Shown: positions 31,148 through 39,650 of the stretch, in pieces
Layout of the letters: each line of letters starts with the position of its first letter
Numbering within the stretch: the first letter of the stretch is position 1
Assembly: GCF_900107775.1 (NCBI RefSeq)
Contig: NZ_FNRF01000004.1
Span: 62,001 to 126,000, forward strand
Origin: Xylanibacter ruminicola
GTDB taxonomy: Bacteria; Bacteroidota; Bacteroidia; Bacteroidales; Bacteroidaceae
Direction of reading: 5' to 3'
Length of the DNA: 64,000 nt
The notes under the pieces: model-generated
What the model was told of the DNA's origin: nothing
Databases searched by the model: none
Seen by the model: only the letters and a program-made list of their open reading frames with translations
Made by a program: the position numbers and the translations under genes

Positions 31148-31860
31148 TGCAGTAACTAAGTGCTTAATAGGGCTATCAGCCCCTGTTTTCTTTCAGTTTA
31201 CAAAGGTAAAACAAAAAATTGAAATATACAACAAATGTAGATACAATTTAAGATTTTATAATTTTAGTTTATAGTTTTATATTTGTAAATCAAAAGATAT
31301 TTAAGGGTAAAATTGGACTTTATATTTTTAAACCTAAATTCGTGATTATAAATCTGTACAAAGGCTTATTTTAATATTTTAAACTAACTAATTGGGTATA
31401 AATAAGGTAGTTACGTAATATTTATACTTTCAAAGCCTATTTTACAGCTTTTGGTTTAATAGGGTATTAATTTCTACAAGAAGTTTGTAACTAATCTACA
31501 TAACTAATTGATATTCTGATACTTAAATATGTCACAATCAGAGTGCATAAATATCAATATACAAAATAGAATCTTAATATTTAGATATTAATACCCAAAT
31601 CTAAATACCTAATTTATAGTTTTAATTTTTAAAATCAACAGCCATAAACCAATATTTTCCTAAATAAGTATTCGGATTTAAGAATTTGAATCAACGGAAT
31701 TAAATCCTAATAAATGTGAAGACCGAATTCGTCGAGCTCCAAAAATTGCGATTTTGCCATTTCTCGCGTATTCTGAACCATCGGCCGAAAAGCTGGAAAT
31801 ACGCGAGTTTTGAGAGGGTACAAAATGCCGTAACTCCCCTATTTTACAGACATTTAGGCA
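31148..31860. other. AT-rich intergenic region without a recognisable gene
   Basis: About 710 bp without a convincing gene. The first 560 bp are extremely A+T rich (short TTTATA, AATATT and TAATACC motifs). From about 31715 the composition becomes mixed, with a perfect 10-bp inverted repeat CTCGCGTATT (31763-31772) / AATACGCGAG (31798-31807). A minus-strand 61-codon frame covers this patch but is not convincing. I see no DnaA-box cluster, tRNA or terminator in the AT-rich part. Confidence 0.6.
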
Positions 31861-31886
31861 CAAAAAAGGCGCTCATCAAAAGCGCC
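31861..31886 (-). terminator. Terminator of holA
   Basis: TGGCGCT, TTTGATG loop, AGCGCC followed by TTTTTT on the minus strand, 37 bp after the holA stop. The stem is also A/T-flanked on the other side. Confidence 0.75.
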
Positions 31887-31922
31887 ATTTTTATAAATTC
31901 TAGAATAACATTTTGCCCTAAA

Positions 31923-32951
31923 TTAGTGCAAAATGTAAAAAATCAGTTCTTTCATAAGCTCTCCAGCAGGTGTATTTGGGTTATCCAGACCCTTACTTTT
32001 GGCGTCAATCTCTCGCATTTTCGAAATGATCTGCATCACCTTCATTCCAGAGTAGTTTCGCATACCCGTCATATAGTCCTTGGCTTGCCATGGATTTTTG
32101 AATTCCAGCCACTCTGCAACGCCCTCCTGACTCTTATTATTTGGCGCGTAAAACGCAATCATTAAATTCTGGAAGTAATTAAAGAGCAAAGGGAGAAACG
32201 AGTAGATGGAACCAGCCTTTGGATTTTCGTCAAAATATTTTATTATCTGATTTGCCTTAAACACATTTCGGTTCACAATGGCATCGCGAAGCTCAAATCC
32301 ATTAAACTCTTTGCTCACACCAATCTGCTCCTCAACCACCTGCGGGGTCACTACCCTATTCTCCTCGGGCAACGAAATAATCACTTTATCCAGCTCGCCC
32401 ACCAGTCGACTCAAATCGGCGCCAATATTCTCGGCTATCATCTGAACCGATTTGGCATCAATCTTCACACGACGCGTTCTCAGGTAGTTTTCTATAAAAC
32501 CAGGCAGTTCTCTATCCTTGAGTTTCATACTCTCAAACAGTATGCCGTGTGATTTGATCGCCTTCACGTAGCCCGATTTTCTACCGTCAACCTTGCCGTT
32601 CTTGTGGCACATCACCAAAACCGTACTGGCCATAGGCTGCGCAAAATAGCGCTCAAGCGCCTCCGTATTCTTAATATTCTGCGCCTCTTTTACTATCACC
32701 ACCTGGCGCTCGGCCATCATAGGATAGCGACGCGCCAGATCGGCAATCTGCGACGCATTCACGTCCGATCCGAACACCACAGTCTGGTTAAAATCACGTT
32801 CTTCAGGGCGTAATGCATGGTCGGCTATATAATCGGCAATCTTGTCGATATAATACGATTCGTCGCCCATCAGATAATAGACGGGCGCAAATTTTCCAGC
32901 CTCCAAATCGCGCATAATGCTCTCAAAACTCACATTTTTTGCCTCAGCCAT
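31923..32951 (-). CDS. holA: DNA polymerase III subunit delta
   Basis: HolA is the clamp-loader subunit that opens the beta clamp. The 342-residue protein has the delta N-terminal line FAPVYYLMGDESYYIDKIADYI, the AAA+-like fold without Walker motifs, the conserved MAERQVVIVKEAQ and GADLSRLVGELDKV segments, and a helical C-terminal collar. It is divergent from the HsdR_N-type gene; the 48-bp gap holds both promoters. Confidence 0.92.
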   Translation of the reverse strand: MAEAKNVSFESIMRDLEAGKFAPVYYLMGDESYYIDKIADYIADHALRPEERDFNQTVVFGSDVNASQIADLARRYPMMAERQVVIVKEAQNIKNTEALERYFAQPMASTVLVMCHKNGKVDGRKSGYVKAIKSHGILFESMKLKDRELPGFIENYLRTRRVKIDAKSVQMIAENIGADLSRLVGELDKVIISLPEENRVVTPQVVEEQIGVSKEFNGFELRDAIVNRNVFKANQIIKYFDENPKAGSIYSFLPLLFNYFQNLMIAFYAPNNKSQEGVAEWLEFKNPWQAKDYMTGMRNYSGMKVMQIISKMREIDAKSKGLDNPNTPAGELMKELIFYILH

Positions 32952-32999
32952 GTTGCTATTTCATTTATTATTTGTAATTTTGCCTGCAAATTTACAAAA

Positions 33000-33449
33000 A
33001 TGTTTCGATTAAACCTCCCTACATACGAAATAAAAATAGCCCAGCAGGGCAATAAACAGGTAATTTTCGACTTTTTACGCCGAAAATACGTAGCGCTGAC
33101 ACCCGAGGAGTGGGTTCGCCAGCATTTTGTACATTATCTGGTTGAACACAAGGGTTACCCAGCCGGACTGATGGGCAACGAGATTGAACTGAGCGTGGGC
33201 GAAAAACGTCTGCGTTGCGATACCGTATTATATAATAAGGTGGCAGCCCCACAGATGATTATCGAGTACAAAGCCCCACAAATAAAACTTCAGCAAAAGA
33301 CGTTCAACCAAATATCGGCTTACAATCTTTTGCTGAAGGTAGATTATCTGATAGTTAGCAACGGCATGCAGCACATTTGCTGTAAGATGGATTATGCCAA
33401 CCAAAAATATTACTTTTTAGAGGATATCCCCGACTATCAGAATTTATAA
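33000..33449 (+). CDS. HsdR N-terminal-domain-like nuclease protein
   Basis: The 149-residue protein consists of only the PD-(D/E)XK domain found at the N-terminus of type I restriction subunits. The active-site pattern is RLRCDTVLY (Asp) followed by MIIEYKAP (ExK). The frame is open upstream to 32817 inside holA, but the ATG at 33000 gives the family start MFRLNLPTYEIK. It is a widespread stand-alone gene next to holA in Bacteroidales, so probably not part of a restriction system. A TAATTTTG -7 box is at 32975-32982. Confidence 0.88.
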   Translation: MFRLNLPTYEIKIAQQGNKQVIFDFLRRKYVALTPEEWVRQHFVHYLVEHKGYPAGLMGNEIELSVGEKRLRCDTVLYNKVAAPQMIIEYKAPQIKLQQKTFNQISAYNLLLKVDYLIVSNGMQHICCKMDYANQKYYFLEDIPDYQNL

Positions 33450-33458
33450 CATTTCCGA

Positions 33459-34316
33459 TTATTCCATATCGTTGGCATCGGTCGACTTCTTCGAGGTCGA
33501 AGTCTTGCGGATAGAGCGCTTTGCACGACCCTTCTTCTCCTCGGTAGCACCTGTTGCCTTGTCGATCTTAACGCCTGCCAGCTCTGGGTCGATCATGATA
33601 CGTCCGCAGTACTCGCAAACAATAATCTTCTTGTGCATCTTGATATCCAACTGGCGCTGGGGTGGAATCTTGTTAAAGCAACCACCGCAGGCATCACGCT
33701 GTACATAAACGATACCCAGACCGTTGCGAGCGTTTCTACGGATGCGCTTGAACGAAGTAAGCAAACGGCCCTCGATCTTAGCCTCGAGTGTCTTAACCTG
33801 CTCCTTCAGCTTCTCCTCCTCTACGCGAGTCTCTTCCATAATCTCCTCAAGCTCGTTCTTCTTAACCTCCAAGTCGCTCTGGCGCTCTGCAATCAGAGCC
33901 TCGCTGCTTTCCTGCTCACGCTGCTTGTCGGCAATCTTGTTATTAGCCTCGCGAATTTTCTTATTACACAGTTCAATTTCCAGTGTCTGGAACTCAATCT
34001 CCTTCGAGAGTGTGTCGTATTCACGGTTGTTCTTAACCTCATCCAGCTGAGCCTTATAGCGCTCTACGCTGGCCTCGGCATCGGCAATCTCGCCCTTCTT
34101 CTGGCTGATAGCTCTCTGGTAGTCCGCAATCTCGTTTGCAATCTTCTCAACACGAGTGGTCAAACCCTCAATCTCGTCTTCCAGGTCTTGTACTTCCAGG
34201 GGCAGCTCACCGCGCAACATACGCTTCTCGTCGATAGCCGAGAGGGCGGTCTGCAACTGATACAGCGTCTTCAGGCGCTCTTCAACTGACAGTTCTGATG
34301 GATCTTTCTTTGCCAT
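33459..34316 (-). CDS. C4-type zinc ribbon, coiled-coil protein
   Basis: The 285-residue protein has a long antiparallel coiled coil (about 25-190) followed by a Cys4 zinc ribbon (CGGCFNKIPPQRQ ... CEYCGRIM, about 210-245) and a basic C-terminal tail (KGRAKRSIRKTSTSKKS). It is the COG1579 type, thought to bind nucleic acid; function is not established. It ends 10 bp from the HsdR_N-type gene (convergent) and is downstream of the Nif3 gene in one operon. Confidence 0.9.
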   Translation of the reverse strand: MAKKDPSELSVEERLKTLYQLQTALSAIDEKRMLRGELPLEVQDLEDEIEGLTTRVEKIANEIADYQRAISQKKGEIADAEASVERYKAQLDEVKNNREYDTLSKEIEFQTLEIELCNKKIREANNKIADKQREQESSEALIAERQSDLEVKKNELEEIMEETRVEEEKLKEQVKTLEAKIEGRLLTSFKRIRRNARNGLGIVYVQRDACGGCFNKIPPQRQLDIKMHKKIIVCEYCGRIMIDPELAGVKIDKATGATEEKKGRAKRSIRKTSTSKKSTDANDME

Positions 34317-34332
34317 AATTCTACTAATTTAT

Positions 34333-35118
34333 TTAAATATACAATATTGGATTCGTACATGTTTCGGCTATGCAGGTTTTTACGCCGGGGCACTCCTTCT
34401 GGATAATCTCCTCAAAGATTTCGGCAGTGTACTGTTCGCTCTGATAGTGACCTATCACGCAAATCTGTATCTGCTGCTCATAGCCAAAGTACTGATGGTA
34501 GTGCATCTCGCCAGTAATAAATGCATCGGCCTGATTCTTAATGGCCTCGTCGAGCAGGAAATCGCCCGCACCACCGCAGATGGCCACGTGCTTAATGGGA
34601 CGGCGCAGCAACTCGTTGCACATCGCACACTCCACACCAAAGGCATTCTTCACACCAATAATAAAGTCGTCGGCAGCCATAGCTTCGGGCAACTCGCCCA
34701 CTACCCCACTGCCAGCCTCAATGCCGTCAACCTGCTTCTGCGCGAAAAACGCCACATTCTGCAGACCCAGCTTCTGGGCTATCTTAAAGTTCACGCCGCC
34801 ACGGGCATTATCCATATTGGTATGCATCGATACCACCGCTATGCCCTGCTTAATAGCATGCATCACGGTGCGCTGAACGTCGGTCAGATCGCTGATGGTT
34901 TTCAAACCACGAAACAACAACGGATGGTGGCTTACAATCAGATTGCAACCCTTCGTCATAGCCTCGTCAACGATACGTTCGTTCACGTCCAGACACAATA
35001 ATGCCCCTGAAACCTCCGTCTCTGTCAGTCCCAGTTGCAAGCCAGCATTATCCCAACTTTCCTGCAAGGGCAGAGGCGCGAAACGTTCAAGGGCGCTCAG
35101 CACTTCTTTTATCTTCAC
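34333..35118 (-). CDS. Nif3-like dinuclear metal centre protein
   Basis: The 261-residue protein belongs to the Nif3/YbgI family of hexameric proteins with two metal ions per subunit (role debated, possibly GTP cyclohydrolase I type 2-like). Metal ligands are in LIVSHHPLLFRG, MHTNMDNARGG and GEMHYHQYFGYE. The open frame reaches 35178, but a TAATTTTG -7 box at 35124-35131 lies inside that extension, and the GTG at 35118 (VKIKEVLSALERFAP) matches the family start. The transcript would be nearly leaderless. Confidence 0.88.
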   Translation of the reverse strand: MKIKEVLSALERFAPLPLQESWDNAGLQLGLTETEVSGALLCLDVNERIVDEAMTKGCNLIVSHHPLLFRGLKTISDLTDVQRTVMHAIKQGIAVVSMHTNMDNARGGVNFKIAQKLGLQNVAFFAQKQVDGIEAGSGVVGELPEAMAADDFIIGVKNAFGVECAMCNELLRRPIKHVAICGGAGDFLLDEAIKNQADAFITGEMHYHQYFGYEQQIQICVIGHYQSEQYTAEIFEEIIQKECPGVKTCIAETCTNPILYI

Positions 35119-35221
35119 GGCTGCAAAATTACAAAGAATAATTGAAACGCGCGCGAGCGGCCTCTCTTTGTTATACATTTTTAACCAAAAACTAAATTTT
35201 TATAAAAAACTACATCAAATG

Positions 35222-35253
35222 TTTGGTAGATTAAAAAAATCTCCGTACCTTTG
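35222..35253 (+). promoter_or_regulatory. Promoter of tRNA-His
   Basis: TTTG (35222-35225), 20 bp, TACCTTTG (35246-35253), 18 bp before the tRNA. Confidence 0.8.
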
Positions 35254-35271
35254 CACCCGCAATTCAGAAAT

Positions 35272-35347
35272 GGTGCCCGTAGTTCAGTTGGTTAGAGCGT
35301 CAGATTGTGGTTCTGAATGTCGTGGGTTCGAGTCCCACCGGGCACCC
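35272..35347 (+). tRNA. tRNA-His (GTG)
   Basis: A complete cloverleaf: acceptor GGTGCCC/GGGCACC, anticodon loop TTGTGGT closed by TCAGA/TCTGA with anticodon GTG, T arm GTGGG-TTCGAGT-CCCAC. The extra 5' G facing C73 is the His identity pair. CCA is not fully encoded. It forms the boundary between the core genes and the accessory island. Confidence 0.97.
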
Positions 35348-35369
35348 AAAGAGTTTAAAACTCACGTAA

Positions 35370-35406
35370 GTCCCTGTAAGTAAACAACTTACGGGGGCTT
35401 TCTTTT
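35370..35406 (+). terminator. Terminator of tRNA-His
   Basis: GTCCCTGTAAG, 7-nt loop, CTTACGGGGGC (two wobble pairs) followed by TTTCTTTTTT. Confidence 0.75.
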
Positions 35407-35603
35407 TTACCCTCATTTTTGAAATATTTCAACGTTGGGTGTACGTTGGGTGTACACTTTGAATTTAGCATTTTACTTGGTCTATTTCTTTGCAGGATTT
35501 ACTTTATTATAATCCTGCAGAATTATAGAAATTGGAGTGTTGTCAAGTTCTAACGTTGACAAGTTTAAAAACATTAGGGCAATTCAACCTTCAACCCACA
35601 TTT
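35407..35603. other. Island junction with tandem 11-mers
   Basis: ACGTTGGGTGT occurs twice in tandem at 35432-35453, just beyond the tRNA-His terminator. Two further GTTGACAAG/TTCTAACG-like stretches follow, but no gene. Short repeats near a tRNA 3' end are typical of integrase arm-binding sites at the end of tRNA-targeted elements; no integrase is present in the window. Confidence 0.4.
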
Positions 35604-36071
35604 TTATTCTGCAGGATCTATTCTCGTCCATGAACGAATCGCATCATCAATCAGTTTACGTAGTTCATCGATGAAGGGACGGACATTTTCTCTGGTGGTA
35701 CCATCATACTCTAATCCAGCAAGCAGCTGTTGCCAAAAAGCCACATCAACACTCGTATCTTGATTCTTAATTCGAATAACAATATACCCATTCGCTCTGA
35801 ATACTGCATCACGATACATATCTCGCCTTTGATGTAATATATGATAGCCACCATCAATCTCTATACAAATCTTTTCATTGCGAAGAAGCATATCTGGGGA
35901 AAATGCAACGTTACAGTTCTTGAAGGCAACGACCGAATTCCGTTCAACTTTCTCCTTCATGCTCTTAGGCAGCAATCGATATGCAACCATCTCGCACTGG
36001 GTTCTTGTCTTTTCCAGTCCCTTTGCTTTCACAACCTCATCTGGTGCCAAGTCTCTATAAATACTATCCAT
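35604..36071 (-). CDS. DUF559 / Vsr-like endonuclease-fold protein
   Basis: The 155-residue protein has the DUF559 core: NVAFSPDMLL, CIEIDGGYHILHQRRDMYRD, AVFRANGYIVIRI. This is the very-short-patch-repair-like nuclease fold, with Asp/Glu/His residues in place for metal binding. Such proteins occur in mobile and defence contexts; the role here is unknown. First gene of the accessory island. Confidence 0.85.
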   Translation of the reverse strand: MDSIYRDLAPDEVVKAKGLEKTRTQCEMVAYRLLPKSMKEKVERNSVVAFKNCNVAFSPDMLLRNEKICIEIDGGYHILHQRRDMYRDAVFRANGYIVIRIKNQDTSVDVAFWQQLLAGLEYDGTTRENVRPFIDELRKLIDDAIRSWTRIDPAE

Positions 36072-36092
36072 ATGCTATAATCTCTAAATTAA

Positions 36093-36377
36093 CCCCTCCC
36101 CCCACCAACGGGAAGTAAGGGCGTCTACCTAAATTTCGAGGCTAATTTACGAGAATGGGCAGGCTTTAGTGCAAGGTTTCATACGAAAATACTACCCGTA
36201 GGTGTGGAGATTTTCGAGATGAACCGCAGGCATAACCTTGAACATAAGCAAGCCACTCGTAACTTTGCAGAGAAATTTGATAGACGCACTACAACCCGGT
36301 GGGTCGGGTACGACCTTCCGTGTCAAATCATGATAACTCCATTATCATGCAAAATAAAGAAGATTAAAAATCTTTGA
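36093..36377 (+). pseudogene. Start-less open frame, probable gene remnant
   Basis: From 36093 the plus strand is open for 94 codons without an early start codon; the first ATG (36219) would give only 52 residues. The translation looks protein-like throughout (for example NFEANLREWAGFSARFH, MNRRHNLEHKQATRNFAEKF), unlike a random frame. I read it as the tail of a truncated gene from an earlier mobile element; no family can be named with confidence. The rest of 36072-36481 shows nothing else. Confidence 0.35.
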
Positions 36378-36481
36378 TGGCTGACTTTAATAGGCCTTAA
36401 AACATCTGGTCAAAGCTCGAGCTTCAGTTTCTGCATCAATTTATACAGGCAGATGATAAACCAGCGATTTAACTGCACTAT

Positions 36482-37423
36482 TCATTCAAAGTACCTATTT
36501 TTAAAATATTCGAATGGGGCCTTATCCTCATCGGGGCATACCTCTAAAGTCTTGGTTATAAAATCTTCGAGAGAAATAGCAGAAATCTTATTCTGAAATT
36601 CAGGTTTAAGTTCATTCCGTAATGATGCAACCTCTTTTTCTGTAGTTGGATGCTGTGCGGGGGCGAGCACAACGGAATAGCATCTGTGTGCACCCTGTTT
36701 GATACCATAGCATTCAGCAAGAAGGAAATTGCGATATATTTGCGTCACAACTTTCATGCCATCTAACTTCTTATTCTTATCCTTGGCTGCCTCTGCACTC
36801 TTAAGCAGTTCTGCTTCAGTTTCAGGTTTGAACATACCTATCCTCTTAATCCATTCATCATATCGAACGTCGCCTTTTCTGCTGGTATTTTCGCCTAACA
36901 CATCAGTATATTTTGTTTCTATAGCGATAAAGGCTGGTTTGCCATCTGTATCCTTATAGCGCACGATAGCATCCATGGCTGTATTATCGTTCAGATAGTT
37001 TTCAATTTTTGTTTCCAGATACTCCAATCCCACCTTTGAAACCTCGCTTATATATTTATCTGGAAATATGTTCTGAAAGATATTGCTTACGATGTCGCCC
37101 CTACCCTGTTCCAGCATTTGAATGAATGGGCAAAAGAGGTTAAATGCCATTGGCTGGCTGGACAACATATTATTGAAGAGTCGATATTCGTCAATCGTCT
37201 CATGAAGTTGTTTTTTTTCTACTCTACCCTTGGCATAATTAAAAGTAAACTCGTTCACAAAGTTCTTGCCAGTCTTATCGCCATCAACCAACATATTTAT
37301 TTGTGGTGTACCATTCTTAAGGTGTGGCCCAACTCCCATTGGCTCGCCCATACGTTCGCGATACTTGCCCTGCTGTTCTCTGCACTTCTGAGTGAATTCT
37401 CTAATCGTCATCATAATCTTCAT
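36482..37423 (-). CDS. PGN_0703-family putative restriction endonuclease
   Basis: The 313-residue protein resembles the PGN_0703 family of PD-(D/E)XK nucleases. The nuclease core is AMDAIVRYKDTDGKP followed by FIAIETKYTDVL (Asp ... ExK) at about residues 149-175, then a YDEWIKRIGMF segment. Families of this kind occur singly or with unknown partners in defence islands. Its start overlaps the end of the gene upstream on the same strand by 4 bp, so the two are coupled. Alternative starts at MMTIREF are possible. Confidence 0.82.
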   Translation of the reverse strand: MKIMMTIREFTQKCREQQGKYRERMGEPMGVGPHLKNGTPQINMLVDGDKTGKNFVNEFTFNYAKGRVEKKQLHETIDEYRLFNNMLSSQPMAFNLFCPFIQMLEQGRGDIVSNIFQNIFPDKYISEVSKVGLEYLETKIENYLNDNTAMDAIVRYKDTDGKPAFIAIETKYTDVLGENTSRKGDVRYDEWIKRIGMFKPETEAELLKSAEAAKDKNKKLDGMKVVTQIYRNFLLAECYGIKQGAHRCYSVVLAPAQHPTTEKEVASLRNELKPEFQNKISAISLEDFITKTLEVCPDEDKAPFEYFKNRYFE

Positions 37424-38202
37424 TTAGTATTACTCCAAGCAAACAATTCAATTTCATCCATTAAGTCAATCACCTCTCCTGTTTTTAAGGTAATTCTCAA
37501 TCCATGCTCTATGTTTTCTTCATTTATAATGTCCCTGCCAATATAAGCAAGGCGTTTCTCTGATCCACACTCTACGTGATTAATCAAGCCTTTCTTTTCT
37601 CTTATGGCCTGACGAATCACGTTTGCCAGTTGCAGGATTGAGGGACGGATACCTTCAAAAGTTAAAACATCATTCAGTTCTGCCACAGAAAAATCGTCAA
37701 AGGTGCATTTTGCGTAGGCAATCATCTGCTCGTCTGAAAACGAGTCGATAGTTATTGGGGTGATTGGCGGATAAGATAGCTTCTCGCCCGAAGTAAACTT
37801 CCACTGCTTTGCATTAAAGTATTCAGCAAAAGCTATTGGATAATCATAGTTTTTGGCATGATTTACTATATTCTCGAACCATCTGACGTATTCTGCATCA
37901 GTACCTTTAGCCAATGCCACGTAGCTACCATACTCCTTTATGAAATCATCGGCGCCAATCAATGGCCTCTTGGGATTTGGACGATCATCGGCTGTAGAAC
38001 CATGTGGACATTCGAAGGGTAAGCTGTCGTGATTATGTTCACAATACAAGTTATCGCCTATCAGCACCTTAGGATAAACCATCCACCTCCAGCTGCCTCC
38101 TGATGGAGACAAGCCTGGGAAAAGTCTTAATTGCTCATAACCTCGCTTATGAAGCTCATGAACTATCATCACAATCTCGTATGCGCTACACTCGTCTATC
38201 AT
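37420..38202 (-). CDS. Hypothetical protein coupled to the PGN_0703 nuclease
   Basis: The 260-residue product is not recognised. Its N-terminal third contains GGSWRWMVYPKVLIG and a possible metal-site stretch YCEHNHDSLPFECPHG; the C-terminal third has a segment ITLKTGEVIDLMDEIELF. Overlap of 4 bp with the nuclease gene suggests a two-component unit. It may be an immunity or targeting partner; this is inference from context only. Confidence 0.75.
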   Translation of the reverse strand: MIDECSAYEIVMIVHELHKRGYEQLRLFPGLSPSGGSWRWMVYPKVLIGDNLYCEHNHDSLPFECPHGSTADDRPNPKRPLIGADDFIKEYGSYVALAKGTDAEYVRWFENIVNHAKNYDYPIAFAEYFNAKQWKFTSGEKLSYPPITPITIDSFSDEQMIAYAKCTFDDFSVAELNDVLTFEGIRPSILQLANVIRQAIREKKGLINHVECGSEKRLAYIGRDIINEENIEHGLRITLKTGEVIDLMDEIELFAWSNTK

Positions 38203-38207
38203 AGTAC

Positions 38208-39089
38208 TTAATACTTATCTGTCCACGAAAAATCGTCAAATGGGATATGCCTTGCATAAAGCTCGTTTATATAAAGAATCATACCAAACTGTTCTGGTGT
38301 AAACTTGCTGGCAAACTGTTTTGTTTGGTCGCTTGCGTTTTTTAGGATCTCTTTACCCTTAAGTTTCCACTCTCCTTCCTTATTGCGAGCTACTATGTTT
38401 TTAACGAACATCATTTCTCCATCCCAAAAACGGTTTCGAATGTCATCGGGTGGATATGGGTTTTCGACTTCTCGATTATAGTATTTGTAAGACAGACCAT
38501 ACTGATTAAAGTACCATTTGCCTAATTGCCACAGGTATTGATCAATCTGCTTAATATCAAACGGCATTAGCCCATAGTATTGCCTAAAATCTTCGATAGC
38601 TTTCATAAATTCGCTATAAGTCCGTAGCTCTTCATTTTTGACAGCAGAGAAGTGGTCTCTTTTATTCAATGATATCAAGACCTTTTCGACATAGCTGTCA
38701 TATATAGCGTACTTTTTAGGTTGATGATGGCTACAATACTTAGTAGCAAACGAATAGAAGGTATGAACTATATTCCCTTTTTCTACATGCGAAATATCAT
38801 CCACCAATGAAAGATCGCCTTGCCTCAATCGTCCATCAATCCTTAACGACAATATATGCTGCGCAATAGTGTGTATATCGAAGATGTTGGTACTATAAAA
38901 GTCATTCAATGACGAACATTTGATTAAAACATCTTCTATTGTATTATTCTCTGGGCACAGCTTATGGAAGAGTTTTTCCAAAGCATTTTCTTGGTTGGAA
39001 TAATTAGGTAATTGCATCCAGTAGTCAAGAAACCACTGAGCATCTTTTACTGATGGCCTATAGCCTTTGGGCAGATCTTTCTTTTTCAT
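38208..39089 (-). CDS. Hypothetical protein, glycosylase-like line
   Basis: The 293-residue product is not firmly recognised. It has a central line TFYSFATKYCSHHQPKKYAI followed by YDSYVEKVLISL, a pattern seen in helical OGG/HhH-GPD-like fold proteins (residues that pack a helix-hairpin-helix core), but no catalytic Lys/Asp can be assigned. It is 5 bp upstream of the previous gene on the same strand, so likely third member of the same operon. Confidence 0.72.
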   Translation of the reverse strand: MKKKDLPKGYRPSVKDAQWFLDYWMQLPNYSNQENALEKLFHKLCPENNTIEDVLIKCSSLNDFYSTNIFDIHTIAQHILSLRIDGRLRQGDLSLVDDISHVEKGNIVHTFYSFATKYCSHHQPKKYAIYDSYVEKVLISLNKRDHFSAVKNEELRTYSEFMKAIEDFRQYYGLMPFDIKQIDQYLWQLGKWYFNQYGLSYKYYNREVENPYPPDDIRNRFWDGEMMFVKNIVARNKEGEWKLKGKEILKNASDQTKQFASKFTPEQFGMILYINELYARHIPFDDFSWTDKY

Positions 39090-39100
39090 AGCTCAATGAA

Positions 39101-39613
39101 TTAAAACAGCTTCTTCAAAAAGTGATATATGGCTGCAGCAGTAAGAGTGCGCTTGATGAATCCGGGGCGTTCTGGCTTATAATAATTTGGTGTATATGAT
39201 GCAGCCCTGCTTTGCTCAAGATATTCGTTTGCTCTTTCTTGTCTATCGAGTTCCCTTTCCAGTCTTTCAAACTCTCTATCTTCCCTTTCCATCTGACGAT
39301 CAAACTCTGCCTGTTCCTTTTGCCATTCCAGGTCCTCCTTCTCAAACTCGTATTGAGACTGTATTTCTTCCTTTTTGCTGTTGCGAATACTATTATGTTG
39401 CTCGATAATCATACGTTTCTCTTCGTCCGTATATACATCGTTATTCATAATGTACTCGTTCTCTCTATCCCAATACTCGTCAACTTCAGACAAGTCACTT
39501 TCATAACTGTCCTCAATCATCTGTGCTTCGAATTCGAAATCGTTATACACGTCAGCATCCAGATCATCTAAATCATCCAAATAAGGATCATAGTCATCAT
39601 AATCGTCATACAT
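39101..39613 (-). CDS. Acidic coiled-coil protein of unknown function
   Basis: The 170-residue product starts with a run of Asp/Tyr (MYDDYDDYDPYLDDLDDLD), continues as a highly charged coiled coil rich in Glu/Arg/Gln (about 60-130), and ends in a hydrophobic, basic tail (RPGFIKRTLTAAAIYHFLKKLF) that could bind membrane. An AGGAGG element 8 bp before the ATG at 39613 decides the start; such a strong Shine-Dalgarno is rare in this phylum and suggests foreign origin. DNA-mimic proteins are similarly acidic, but this is speculation. Confidence 0.75.
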   Translation of the reverse strand: MYDDYDDYDPYLDDLDDLDADVYNDFEFEAQMIEDSYESDLSEVDEYWDRENEYIMNNDVYTDEEKRMIIEQHNSIRNSKKEEIQSQYEFEKEDLEWQKEQAEFDRQMEREDREFERLERELDRQERANEYLEQSRAASYTPNYYKPERPGFIKRTLTAAAIYHFLKKLF

Positions 39614-39650
39614 AAGCACTTCCTCCTATATTATAGATTAATCCCCGCCT

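Noticed and set aside
31148..31720. AT-rich region as a replication origin
   Set aside because: No cluster of DnaA boxes and no dnaA/dnaN neighbours; A+T richness alone is not enough.
31716..32165. 149-codon plus-strand frame overlapping holA
   Set aside because: It runs through the holA terminator and antisense to holA; no domain is visible.
34447..35001. 184-codon frame antisense to the Nif3 gene
   Set aside because: Nif3 metal motifs are on the minus strand; the other frame is a shadow.
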